From Clostridiales bacterium (GTDB lineage: Bacteria > Bacillota > Clostridia > Oscillospirales > Acutalibacteraceae): DNA of 13,663 bases. The notes beneath the pieces are model-generated. The model was given only the letters and a program-made list of their open reading frames with translations, searched no databases and was not told the origin of the DNA. Of the stretch, positions 5,868 through 13,121 are shown piece after piece; positions within the stretch are counted from its first letter, which is position 1; every line of letters starts with the position of its first letter. The stretch spans positions 1 to 13,663 of the forward strand of contig JAAVYX010000003.1 of the NCBI GenBank assembly GCA_022791355.1. Reading direction: 5' to 3'. The position numbers and the translations under genes were made by a program.

Positions 5868-7286
5868 ATGGCAGCGCCCTTTATGAACGAAGATTTTCTG
5901 TTGGACACCGAGACCGCCCGCCGGCTTTACCACGATTACGCCGAAGCGCTTCCCATCATCGACTATCACTGCCACGTCAGTCCCAAAGAAATCTGGGAGG
6001 ACCGGCGGTTCGGCACCATTACCGACGCCTGGCTGGAAGCCGACCACTACAAGTGGCGGGCCATCCGTTCCAACGGCGCGGCCGAGGAAAAGGTGACCGG
6101 CTCCGCCTCTGCCAGAGAGAAGTTCGACGCTTTCGCAGCCATGCTGGAAAAGGCGATGGGCAATCCGCTCTATCACTGGACCCATCTGGAGCTCAAACGG
6201 TACTTTGGCTATGACGGCTGCCTGTCCTCCAAGACGGCCGATGAGGTCTGGAACCTGTGCAACGCAAAGCTAAAGGAACCGGGCATGGGGGTCAGAGGGC
6301 TGATCGAGCAGTCGGGTGTGGAGGTCGTCTGCACCACCGACGACCCGGCCGACTCATTGGAATACCATGAAAAGCTGCAAAAGGACCAAAGCTTTGCCGT
6401 GCGGGTACTGCCGGCCTGGCGGCCGGACAAGGCGGTGCACCTGAACGCCGACGGTTTTACCGGTTACATAGCGGCCCTGGGCGAGGCGGCGGGGATGGAA
6501 ATCGACTCCTTTGACCGGTTGCTGGGAGCCCTCTCCCGCCGGATGGACTTTTTCGCCGGGATGGGCTGCAGGGCCAGCGATCATTCCTTGGGTTACGCCT
6601 TTTACCGTCCAACGGGGAAAGAAACGGCCGATGGGATCTTTCAAAAGGCCCTGCGGGGAGAAGATCTTACCTTGGAGGAAATCGAGGGCTATCAGACCGA
6701 GCTGCTGCTCTTTTTAGGCCGGGAATACGGCCGGCGGGATTGGGTCATGCAGCTCCATTTGGGACCGGTTCGCAACGCCAGCCGCCGTGTCTTCCAGTCG
6801 GTGGGGCCCGACGCGGGCTGCGACTGTATGGGTCCCGCGCTGGACAGCCGTCCTCTTGCCGCCTTCCTGGACTCCCTGGACGGGGACGGCCTGCTGCCCA
6901 AAACCATTCTCTATTCCCTGAATCCCAACGACAACGCCCTGCTGGGCAGTCTTATCGGCTGCTTCCAGCATTCCGACGGGAGCCGTCCGGCCGTGCCGGG
7001 CAAAATGCAGCAAGGTTCGGCCTGGTGGTTTAACGACACCCTGGAGGGCATGCGGGAACAGCTGCGGACCCTGGCCTCCACCTCCTTGCTGGGCAACTTT
7101 GTGGGTATGCTCACCGACTCCCGCTCCTTTTTATCCTATACCCGCCACGAGTATTTCCGCCGCATTCTCTGCGGCCTGCTGGGAAGGTGGGTCCAGGAGG
7201 GCCTGGTCCCCGCCGATTACGACCTGCTGGGGGGACTCGTCTCGGATGTGAGCTACTATAATGCCAAGCGGTATTTTGGATTTTAA
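5868..7286 (+). CDS. uxaC: Uronate isomerase
   Basis: A 472-residue cytoplasmic enzyme that converts glucuronate to fructuronate and galacturonate to tagaturonate, the entry step of the hexuronate pathway. It is a member of the amidohydrolase superfamily: the metal-ligand motif DYHCH is at residues 32-36. Family stretches include YKWRAIRSNG (61-70), YHWTHLELKRYFG (102-114) and TTDDPADSLEYH (156-167), with AWWFNDT and SYTRHEYFRRILC near the end. Full length for the family. The ATG at 5868 follows GAGGAGG at seven bases. It is transcribed away from the eda-kdgK run and separated from it by the ankyrin gene. The reductase and dehydratase genes that complete the pathway are not in this window. 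Confidence 0.95.
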   Translation: MAAPFMNEDFLLDTETARRLYHDYAEALPIIDYHCHVSPKEIWEDRRFGTITDAWLEADHYKWRAIRSNGAAEEKVTGSASAREKFDAFAAMLEKAMGNPLYHWTHLELKRYFGYDGCLSSKTADEVWNLCNAKLKEPGMGVRGLIEQSGVEVVCTTDDPADSLEYHEKLQKDQSFAVRVLPAWRPDKAVHLNADGFTGYIAALGEAAGMEIDSFDRLLGALSRRMDFFAGMGCRASDHSLGYAFYRPTGKETADGIFQKALRGEDLTLEEIEGYQTELLLFLGREYGRRDWVMQLHLGPVRNASRRVFQSVGPDAGCDCMGPALDSRPLAAFLDSLDGDGLLPKTILYSLNPNDNALLGSLIGCFQHSDGSRPAVPGKMQQGSAWWFNDTLEGMREQLRTLASTSLLGNFVGMLTDSRSFLSYTRHEYFRRILCGLLGRWVQEGLVPADYDLLGGLVSDVSYYNAKRYFGF

Positions 7287-7304
7287 AATTGCCGCCAACA
7301 TACG

Positions 7305-7345
7305 GCAAGCTCCGCTGCCGCATTTCCGCCGGCAGCGGAGCTTGC
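7305..7345 (+). terminator. Strong hairpin after uxaC
   Basis: A perfect 16-base stem (7305-7320 with 7330-7345) around a nine-base loop, 19 bases after the stop codon. The following TTGGTT is a poor T-run, so it may terminate weakly or protect the 3' end of the transcript. Confidence 0.65.
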
Positions 7346-7411
7346 TTGGTTAAACGAAATATTCGCGGACGGCGGACCGGCAAACCAGCATTTTTAAACT
7401 AACGTTAAGAG

Positions 7412-7799
7412 CTAAACGGTAATTTCTATTTGGTTTCCTTCAATCCCCACGATACAGCTTTCATAACAGCCGCCGCCCGTTGTTCTTGGACCGCTTACCG
7501 CCTCATACCCCGCTTCTTTGAATCGCTTTGTCTACGTATCTACTTTTTCTTTGCTTCCAACAGAAAACGCTATGTGGATATAGCCCGTTTGAACGAGGCT
7601 TTTTTCGCGGTCCGGCATGCCGGGCTTGTTCATGATTTCTAATCTTGCGCCATCGTCAAAGGTCAGAAAATAGGAACGAAAATCCGTTTTAGCATTAGCA
7701 TTATGGTATCCAGCGTTTGAAACAACGCCTAAATATTTCTCAAAAAAATTTTGCGGATTCCAAATCCTTTACATACATAGCGATATGTTCGATTTTCAT
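7412..7799 (-). pseudogene. VOC/glyoxalase-family protein, recently inactivated
   Basis: The start at 7799 has a good ribosome site (GGGAGGAAAAG) and reads MKIEHIAMYVKDLESAKFF, the classic VOC opening, then hits TGA. Removing one T from a T7 run (plus-strand A-run 7742-7748) gives KYLGVVSNAGYHNANAKTDF, YFLTFDDGARLEIMN, YIHIAFSVGSKEKVDT, a TAG at 7532-7534, then KRFKEAGYEAVSGPRTTGGG and IVGIEGNQIEITV, ending at 7412. So the gene has one frameshift and one in-frame nonsense codon and is otherwise intact over about 129 codons. That indicates recent loss, or in part sequencing error in the homopolymer. Such proteins are small metal-dependent lyases or resistance proteins. Confidence 0.8.
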
Positions 7800-7938
7800 T
7801 CTCTTTTCCTCCCGCTGCAAATTTATTTGTATCGCGTCGATTGTATCATAGCCGTTTCTTCGCTTCAATCTTTTTTGCGAATTTGCCAAATCAGGAATCC
7901 GCAGCCCTTTTCTCAAAAAAGATAAACGCGTTTAAGGC

Positions 7939-7967
7939 TTGACAAACGCCGGTTTACGGCTCAAAAT
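7939..7967 (+). promoter_or_regulatory. Candidate promoter with perfect -35 box
   Basis: TTGACA (7939-7944), 17 bases, then CAAAAT (7962-7967), four of six matches. If real it gives a leader of about 330 bases before the cyclophilin start, or a separate short transcript ending near 8035. Confidence 0.4.
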
Positions 7968-8007
7968 AAAGGCAAAGAGCCGCAGCGGCCCCATGACCTT
8001 TGTACGG

Positions 8008-8035
8008 CCGCGCTTATCTTCCGCGCGCGGGTTTT
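8008..8035 (+). terminator. Possible weak terminator or attenuator hairpin
   Basis: CCGCGC (8008-8013) pairs with GCGCGG (8025-8030), followed by GTTTT. The stem is short and the T-run has only four bases. Confidence 0.25.
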
Positions 8036-8301
8036 AAACAAGGCCTCGGTCAAATGAAAATTTATATGTTTTATTGTTTCGTCTCTTACGGGAGTTTTCC
8101 GCCGGATTTTCCTACAGGACTTCTCCACAGCCCGCTCCAGCGGCGTTGGGAACATGGACGCTGCCGGACAGCGCTCCAAAAGGATATGGCGAGAAATCTC
8201 CCGCTAAAGCCCCTAAAGCAAACAAACGGGGTTGCGTTCGGGACACAAAACCCTCGCAAAAACGTATGCGATGCATATACGAGCTGAAAGGAAGGCGTCT
8301 T

Positions 8302-8903
<602 letters not shown>

Positions 8904-8907
<4 letters not shown>

Positions 8908-9482
8908 GCGGCAGAACGGCTTCCCGTCTAGACTTTCCCCCGCTTCACGCCTCCCCCAACCTTTTTTACCGGGCCTGCGCCCTGCTGGGCGAGCGCACCC
9001 CCATACATGCCGACTGCGGCGATCTGTGCGGCGGGGCCTGCTGTAAGGGCGGGCCGGAGGAAGGCATGCTCCTCTTTCCCGGGGAGGCGGACTTTTATCA
9101 AAAACTTTTCGCCCTGCGGCCCGAGGCGGCGGACGGCGTTACCTTTTCCGGGACCGGCGAGCGGCGGCTTTTCCTGTGCGACGGGCGGTGCCAGCGGGCT
9201 TTCCGTCCCCTGTCCTGCCGGCTCTTTCCTCTTTTTCCCGCCCTGTATGAGGACGGACGGATACGGGTCGTGCTGGACCCGCGGGCTGTCAGGGTCTGCC
9301 CCATGGCGCGGACGGCCGCCCGGTTGGACCGATCCTTTATCCGGACCGTACGGCGGGTAGGACGGCTGCTGGCCTCTGATTCCGGCTGCCGCGCATACCT
9401 ATTGGAGCAGACCCGGGAGCTGGAAGATCTTTGGCGGCTGATCCCCATGGAAAAGGGACGGCGGCCGATTCGGTACAGGTAG
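8904..9482 (+). CDS. Cys-rich YkgJ-like protein, probable metal or Fe-S binder
   Basis: A 192-residue soluble protein. It carries a Cys cluster CGDLCGGACC (residues 38-47), then FLCDGRCQ (Cys92, Cys96), RPLSCRLFPLFP (Cys105) and VCP (Cys132). This spacing is reminiscent of the YkgJ/CxxCxxCC family, thought to bind zinc or an iron-sulfur cluster. No enzymatic role is established. The ATG at 8904 overlaps the TGA of the cyclophilin gene, so the two form a two-gene operon; the overlap decides the start over an earlier in-frame ATG at 8868. It may be involved in maturation or metal handling, but this is not shown. Confidence 0.8.
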
Positions 9483-9541
9483 ACCGCTCGTCTATACGCG
9501 CAGCCGGAAGGCCTATAAACGCCGCCGGTTGTTTAGGGCAG

Positions 9542-9572
9542 GGCGATTTTGGGCAAAACAGTTTTGCTCGCC
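9542..9572 (+). terminator. Possible terminator hairpin after the Cys-rich gene
   Basis: GCAAAAC and GTTTTGC face each other around a single base (9553-9567), with outer arms GGCGA (9542-9546) and TCGCC (9568-9572). It is followed by TCTTTCTC, a broken T-run. The near-perfect symmetry could equally be an operator. Confidence 0.3.
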
Positions 9573-9784
9573 TCTTTCTCAAAGCGATGGTATTCCGCAG
9601 GATACAGGTCGTGAAATTTCTATGAAAGCAAGACGCTTGAGGAGGAACCGGAAGTCCTCGCCGGGGGGGGACGCCATGCGGCGAGATACAGCGCGTCAGA
9701 TTTTTTTACTTGCGCATTGCCCGTTTTTTCCACGGGCTTGGGACCGCCCTGTCCACCGTTACGCAGCGGTCCCGCAGCCGGACG

Positions 9785-9807
9785 GGTCCGCGCGGTCCGC
9801 GGTCCGC
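9785..9807 (+). repeat. GGTCCGC short repeats
   Basis: GGTCCGC at 9785-9791, 9794-9800 and 9801-9807, the last two directly abutting and running into the palindrome. Confidence 0.6.
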
Positions 9808-9824
9808 ATAAGGTTAACCTTATG
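9807..9824. promoter_or_regulatory. Perfect 18-base palindrome, candidate operator
   Basis: CATAAGGTTAACCTTATG equals its own reverse complement. It stands 45 to 69 bases before the cyclophilin lipoprotein start. The form suits a dimeric repressor or a MerR-type activator, but no regulator gene is adjacent. Confidence 0.45.
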
Positions 9825-9868
9825 AATCCTTAGAGGCCGGCCGCGGACGTATTCTCAACCGGCTGAAT

Positions 9869-10795
9869 ATGAAAAAGGACGTGACAAGATTCATGAAAAC
9901 CATCCGTTTTGTTTCCCGCCTGGTTAGCGGACTGCTCATCCTCTCCCTGTTGGCGGCCGGCGGCTGCCGTAAGGACGAATCCTCCTCCGCCTCCGGTTCC
10001 TCCAGCGGTGCTACGGCCGCCAGCGCGCCCGCCGCAGACGGCAAGCCCGCCTTCACCGACGTGGGCTCCAACGGCTCCCGTACCGGCGACGAGCTGGGCT
10101 TTCAGCTGGAAGCGCCCGTCCAGGGAGAGGAAATCGTGGTGTTCCACACCAATAAGGGCGACATCCGCGCCCGTCTCTTCCCCGAAAGCGCGCCCATCAC
10201 GGTGGCCAGCTTCAAGCAGCATGTGCAAGAGGGCTACTATAACGGCCTGATCTTCCACCGGGTTATCCAGGACTTCATGATCCAGGGCGGCGATCCCAAG
10301 GGCACCGGCACCGGCGGCGAAAGCGCCTGGGGCGGCAGCTTCGAGGACGAGTTCAACGCCAATCTGGTCAATCTGCGGGGCTCCCTCTCCATGGCCAATT
10401 CGGGCGCGGCCACCAACGGCAGCCAGTTTTTCATCAACCAGGCAGGCCCGGTATCCAGCGCCGCTTGGTCTCAGATGAGCGGCATGTACAGCCAGCTCAA
10501 GGAGCTGGACAAAAGCCAGTGGTCCTATATCGCCCAGACCCAGTACAACATCCTCAATACCGACAAGCTGACCGACGCCTATAAGTCTCTCTATGAACAG
10601 CAGGGCGGCAATCCCAATCTGGACGGGGCCTACAACGCCTTTATGCCCCAGCGCGGCCACGCCGTTTTCGGCCAGGTTTTCGATGGAATGGACGTTGTGG
10701 ACGCCATCGCCGGCGTATCCACCAACGCCAGCAACAACAAGCCCACGGACGACGTGATTATGACCAGCGTGGAGCTGGTACAATACGAGGGCTGA
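9869..10795 (+). CDS. Cyclophilin-type peptidyl-prolyl isomerase lipoprotein
   Basis: A 308-residue exported foldase, anchored outside the membrane. The N-terminus is basic, then hydrophobic (VSRLVSGLLILSLLAAGGC) with a lipobox ending at Cys33. A Ser/Ala-rich linker runs to about residue 65. The cyclophilin domain spans about 87-306: FHRV with Arg131, FMIQGGDP with Gln139, GSLSMANSGAATNGSQFFI and HAVFGQV with His264. A long helical insert (about 193-260) precedes the last motif. The start is uncertain: ATG at 9869 lacks a ribosome site, while ATG at 9893 has AAAGGA at a rather long 13 bases; the signal peptide works from either. It resembles the cytoplasmic cyclophilin upstream, so the pair may be paralogues. 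It ends in its own terminator. Confidence 0.93.
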   Translation: MKKDVTRFMKTIRFVSRLVSGLLILSLLAAGGCRKDESSSASGSSSGATAASAPAADGKPAFTDVGSNGSRTGDELGFQLEAPVQGEEIVVFHTNKGDIRARLFPESAPITVASFKQHVQEGYYNGLIFHRVIQDFMIQGGDPKGTGTGGESAWGGSFEDEFNANLVNLRGSLSMANSGAATNGSQFFINQAGPVSSAAWSQMSGMYSQLKELDKSQWSYIAQTQYNILNTDKLTDAYKSLYEQQGGNPNLDGAYNAFMPQRGHAVFGQVFDGMDVVDAIAGVSTNASNNKPTDDVIMTSVELVQYEG

Positions 10796-10822
10796 GATTA
10801 GAAAAAAGCATAGGATTTATAC

Positions 10823-10854
10823 AAGGCGAACGCATGGCTGCGTTCGCCTTTTTT
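10823..10854 (+). terminator. Intrinsic terminator of the cyclophilin lipoprotein
   Basis: A perfect 12-base stem (10823-10834 with 10839-10850), four-base loop TGGC, then a T-run to 10854. A textbook form, isolating the next gene. Confidence 0.92.
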
Positions 10855-10925
10855 CTATCCTATTGATATGAGACTTATGGTTTGGCCGTACAGTTTTTTC
10901 CCTCCATAACTCAAAGACCGTATCT

Positions 10926-10953
10926 TTGGACTTTGCGTTTAGTATATTATAGA
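10926..10953 (+). promoter_or_regulatory. Candidate promoter of the tail-spike-like gene
   Basis: TTGGAC (10926-10931), 16 bases, then TATAGA (10948-10953, four of six matches) in an AT-rich stretch. The start site would fall inside the SOS-like box that begins three bases later. Confidence 0.45.
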
Positions 10954-10954
10954 T

Positions 10955-10972
10955 AGAACGTTTGTTCGTTCT
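10955..10972. promoter_or_regulatory. SOS (LexA) box-like operator
   Basis: GAACGTTTGTTC (10956-10967) matches the Gram-positive LexA core GAAC-N4-GTTC at all eight fixed bases. Flanks depart from the full consensus CGAACRNRYGTTYC (A at the first base, T at the second R, G at the last base). An overlapping dyad AGAACG/CGTTCT (10955-10972) is also present. Its place between the -10 box and the ribosome site is suited to repression. Confidence 0.5.
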
Positions 10973-10999
10973 GCGATTATAAATGCGGGAGGAAGAAAA

Positions 11000-12745
11000 A
11001 TGTCAAATCAAATTGTCAGCAGCTTAACCATGAATCAGATTGGAAGAACCTTTCACACTTCCAAAGATTCAACTTTCAACGGCGTTTTTTACGGTCATGC
11101 CCAGGGTATGTGCTATGCAGACGGGTACATTGTTTATGGACGCACCCCCTACGCAGGCGGCGATCAATCGAATTGCGTCATCCGAAAGATCAACGCTTCC
11201 ACAGGCGCAAAGACGGCGGAAAAAAGCTTCCCTTTCTATCACTGTAATTCCATGACCTATGACCGATCCAAAAATATGCTGTATGTCTGTCCCATGTTAA
11301 CCAGCAGCGGCGCTGAGTCCAAGGCTTTGGAGCGTATCAACTACAGCAGCTTTACTTCAGCCGGATCGAAAACCTTGCTTTACACCTTTTACGCCTGTGC
11401 GTTCGATAACGCCAGCAATACCCTGTACACCCTGCGCGACAGCGGGAATCAGTTAGTCGCAGACGTATATGATACCAACTACACACATCAGCGCACCATT
11501 ACCTTACAGGTTCCGGAAGGCTTTGACGATAAGGCCATTCGGTGTCAGTCCCGACAGTCCTTCGAGGTTTACGACGGCCGGCTTTATGTCTTAAACGCGT
11601 ATCCCAACACCATCAACGTTTATGACCTGAGCGGCAAAAATGTGCAGAACCACACCCTGCCGGCCCGCGCCGACGACCTGTATACCGTGGGGGAATGCGA
11701 GGACATCGCCTCGCTTGGAGACGGCCGGTTTTACATCGCTTCTTATTATATCGTCAATACGGCGCCCACGCCGGTCTGCGCTACCGGTTTTTATGAAATC
11801 AACGCGGAAAGAAACGCGCCTGGCCTTCGCGCGGTTTCTATCATGGAAAGCCCTACCGCCCAAGAAAACTTTAACTTCTATGTGGACAACAGTAAAACCG
11901 TATTTAATCCCGACGGTACCCTTGAACGGCCCTTCCAATACATAGAGGAAGCTATGGCCTGCTGCTATTCCGATACCGTCCCGCAGGCGACCATTCACCT
12001 GTGTAACTCCAGCTATCCCGCCGTGGAGCTGTACGGGACCGCAAAAAATGTCATTATCCAACCGTATAAAACCAGAACGCCTGTCGTCAACGGCCTGATC
12101 ATCAGAAGGTGCGGTAGCCTTGTGCTGAACGGTCTCCGGTTTGCGCAAAAGTGGCCGACTCTCAACAATGAAATCAATAGCCGGATTGCTATTGAGTATA
12201 GCAGCGTGCGTCTGGAAAATTGCTCCTTTGCAGAGGATGCGGACATTTATACGGTAGCCCTTACGAGATCCGACCTGACCCTAATCGATACGGAGCCGGA
12301 ACTGGTGCATGTAAAGGAAGGTAGCAGGCTCTACAAGGGCAAGAACTATGCGAGAAAACCTGTGGAATGCGACGGCACCAGCCAGGTATTTCCCTTCAGC
12401 AGGCTTACGAGGGATGATTGGGAGAAAGCCGCTAAACCGTCGGATGTCCCCCTTCTCACCTCTTTGACGGGCTACAGCAAGATTATGATCGAGTACTATA
12501 TTGCCGACCGGCAGGAGACGGCGGCGTTTTTGCTTCCAACTACCATTTCCGGTCCCACCGGGTTCTCGATTCATACCTTCAATATGCCCGACGCCGGCGG
12601 TCTGCCCACCTTTATAGAATGCAACTTCCAGATCAACAATGAGTGGGAAATCGTCTTCACCGGCACCAATAAATGTACCGGCTCCACGTGGGGGCCGGCC
12701 AGCACAGGAGACTTTTATATTCGAGCGATTTATGGAATTTCCTAA
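11000..12745 (+). CDS. Orphan phage tail-spike/fibre-like protein
   Basis: A 581-residue protein without signal peptide or membrane segment, with GGGAGGA before the ATG. Residues about 30-280 show repeated short strands of propeller type: GHAQGMCYADGYIVYG, CNSMTYDRSKNMLYV, ACAFDNASNTLYTL, FEVYDGRLYVLNAYPNTINV and DIASLGDGRFYIASYY. Residues about 292-440 begin FYVDNSKTVFNPDGTLERPF, the usual cap of a parallel beta-helix ('G...PF.si..A'), then short beta rungs (VIIQPY, NGLIIRRCGSLVLNGLRF, IEYSSVRLENCSF). Residues about 485-581 resemble C-terminal domains of phage tail proteins, ending FYIRAIYGI. The gene stands alone between terminators and looks lower in GC than its neighbours. No phage structural, lysis or recombination gene is near. 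A glycan-binding role is inferred from fold resemblance only. Confidence 0.75.
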   Translation: MSNQIVSSLTMNQIGRTFHTSKDSTFNGVFYGHAQGMCYADGYIVYGRTPYAGGDQSNCVIRKINASTGAKTAEKSFPFYHCNSMTYDRSKNMLYVCPMLTSSGAESKALERINYSSFTSAGSKTLLYTFYACAFDNASNTLYTLRDSGNQLVADVYDTNYTHQRTITLQVPEGFDDKAIRCQSRQSFEVYDGRLYVLNAYPNTINVYDLSGKNVQNHTLPARADDLYTVGECEDIASLGDGRFYIASYYIVNTAPTPVCATGFYEINAERNAPGLRAVSIMESPTAQENFNFYVDNSKTVFNPDGTLERPFQYIEEAMACCYSDTVPQATIHLCNSSYPAVELYGTAKNVIIQPYKTRTPVVNGLIIRRCGSLVLNGLRFAQKWPTLNNEINSRIAIEYSSVRLENCSFAEDADIYTVALTRSDLTLIDTEPELVHVKEGSRLYKGKNYARKPVECDGTSQVFPFSRLTRDDWEKAAKPSDVPLLTSLTGYSKIMIEYYIADRQETAAFLLPTTISGPTGFSIHTFNMPDAGGLPTFIECNFQINNEWEIVFTGTNKCTGSTWGPASTGDFYIRAIYGIS

Positions 12746-12762
12746 TAACCGGCGGTAAAAGG

Positions 12763-12795
12763 GACGGCGAATGCTTTACGCGTTCGCCGTCTTTT
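12763..12795 (+). terminator. Intrinsic terminator of the tail-spike-like gene
   Basis: A 12-base stem with one G-T pair (12763-12774 with 12780-12791), loop TTTAC, then TTTTCT, 17 bases after the stop codon. Confidence 0.88.
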
Positions 12796-12856
12796 CTCGC
12801 ACATGCAGCTAGTATCAGCCATCCGGACTTGTTTTTGACAAAAGGAAATATCCACG

Positions 12857-12929
12857 GCGAAAATCTATACTTTGCCGTGCAAAGTAAAATTTTTGCGAAG
12901 CCCTCGATGGGCTGAGCGAAAATCTATAC
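12857..12929 (+). repeat. 14-base direct repeat
   Basis: GCGAAAATCTATAC occurs exactly at 12857-12870 and 12916-12929, a 59-base period. The first copy lies in a bulged stem-loop (12853-12879). Confidence 0.65.
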
Positions 12930-12961
12930 ACAATCTGTCCGAAACTCCTCTCAATTTTGTC

Positions 12962-12989
12962 TTGAAACTGAGAGGGCGTATGGTACAAT
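12962..12989 (+). promoter_or_regulatory. Promoter of the Gfo/Idh/MocA gene
   Basis: TTGAAA (12962-12967), 16 bases, then TACAAT (12984-12989) with an extended TGG before it. A near-consensus vegetative promoter, giving a leader of about 125 bases. Confidence 0.65.
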
Positions 12990-13002
12990 AAGCTTGTTTA
13001 AT

Positions 13003-13047
13003 GGGCCGGCTTCGAACGCGCCGGCCCGCTCTGCCAGACGGGGCAGA
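13003..13047 (+). other. Two hairpins in the oxidoreductase leader
   Basis: GGGCCGGC (13003-13010) pairs with GCCGGCCC (13020-13027) around TTCGAACGC, and TCTGCC (13030-13035) pairs with GGCAGA (13042-13047). Neither is followed by a T-run. The first begins about seven bases after the expected transcription start. Confidence 0.5.
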
Positions 13048-13121
13048 TTCCGGTCGCCCCCTTCCGCGCAGGCGGCGGCCCCGTATTTTATTTCTACGCG
13101 CGGAGAATGGAGTTTTTCGAC

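Larger units (their letters stand above)
7800..8301 (+). other. Long leader or intergenic region before the cyclophilin gene
   Basis: No supported gene. A frame in phase with the cyclophilin is open upstream from 8074 but has no ribosome site and no family resemblance, so it is left out. The region holds a TTGACA promoter candidate (7939), a GC hairpin CCGCGC/GCGCGG followed by GTTTT (8008-8035), and the second copy of the 16-base repeat (8223-8238) within a possible fold GGGTT/AACCC. A structured leader or a small RNA is possible. Confidence 0.4.
9483..9868 (+). other. Intergenic region with several hairpins, no supported gene
   Basis: A frame from 9622 could give about 67 basic residues, but it lacks family resemblance and is not called. 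Visible are the hairpin at 9542-9572, a stem CTCGCCG/CGGCGAG (9657-9663 with 9679-9685) around a G8 run and followed 15 bases later by T7, a stem GCCCGT/ACGGGC (9719-9737), three copies of GGTCCGC (9785-9807) and a perfect 18-base palindrome (9807-9824). Confidence 0.45.
12796..13121 (+). other. Intergenic region before the oxidoreductase gene
   Basis: No supported gene. It contains a TTGACA at 12835-12840 without a convincing -10 partner, a 14-base direct repeat (12857 and 12916), a bulged stem CACGGC(G)AAA/TTTGCCGTG (12853-12879), the oxidoreductase promoter and two leader hairpins. Confidence 0.5.

Noticed and set aside
8074..8301. N-terminal extension of the cyclophilin by 76 residues
   Set aside because: No ribosome site at the upstream ATG, no family resemblance, and a good site directly before 8302.
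9622..9825. Small basic protein of about 67 residues
   Set aside because: It runs through GC-rich hairpins and repeats, has no recognisable sequence, and overlaps likely regulatory DNA.
12480..12745. Variable region of a diversity-generating retroelement at the tail-spike gene end
   Set aside because: No reverse transcriptase, template repeat or accessory gene follows; the next bases are a terminator and an unrelated promoter.
12835..12863. TTGACA-based promoter at 12835
   Set aside because: No acceptable -10 hexamer at 16-18 bases; the TTGAAA/TACAAT pair further on is much better.
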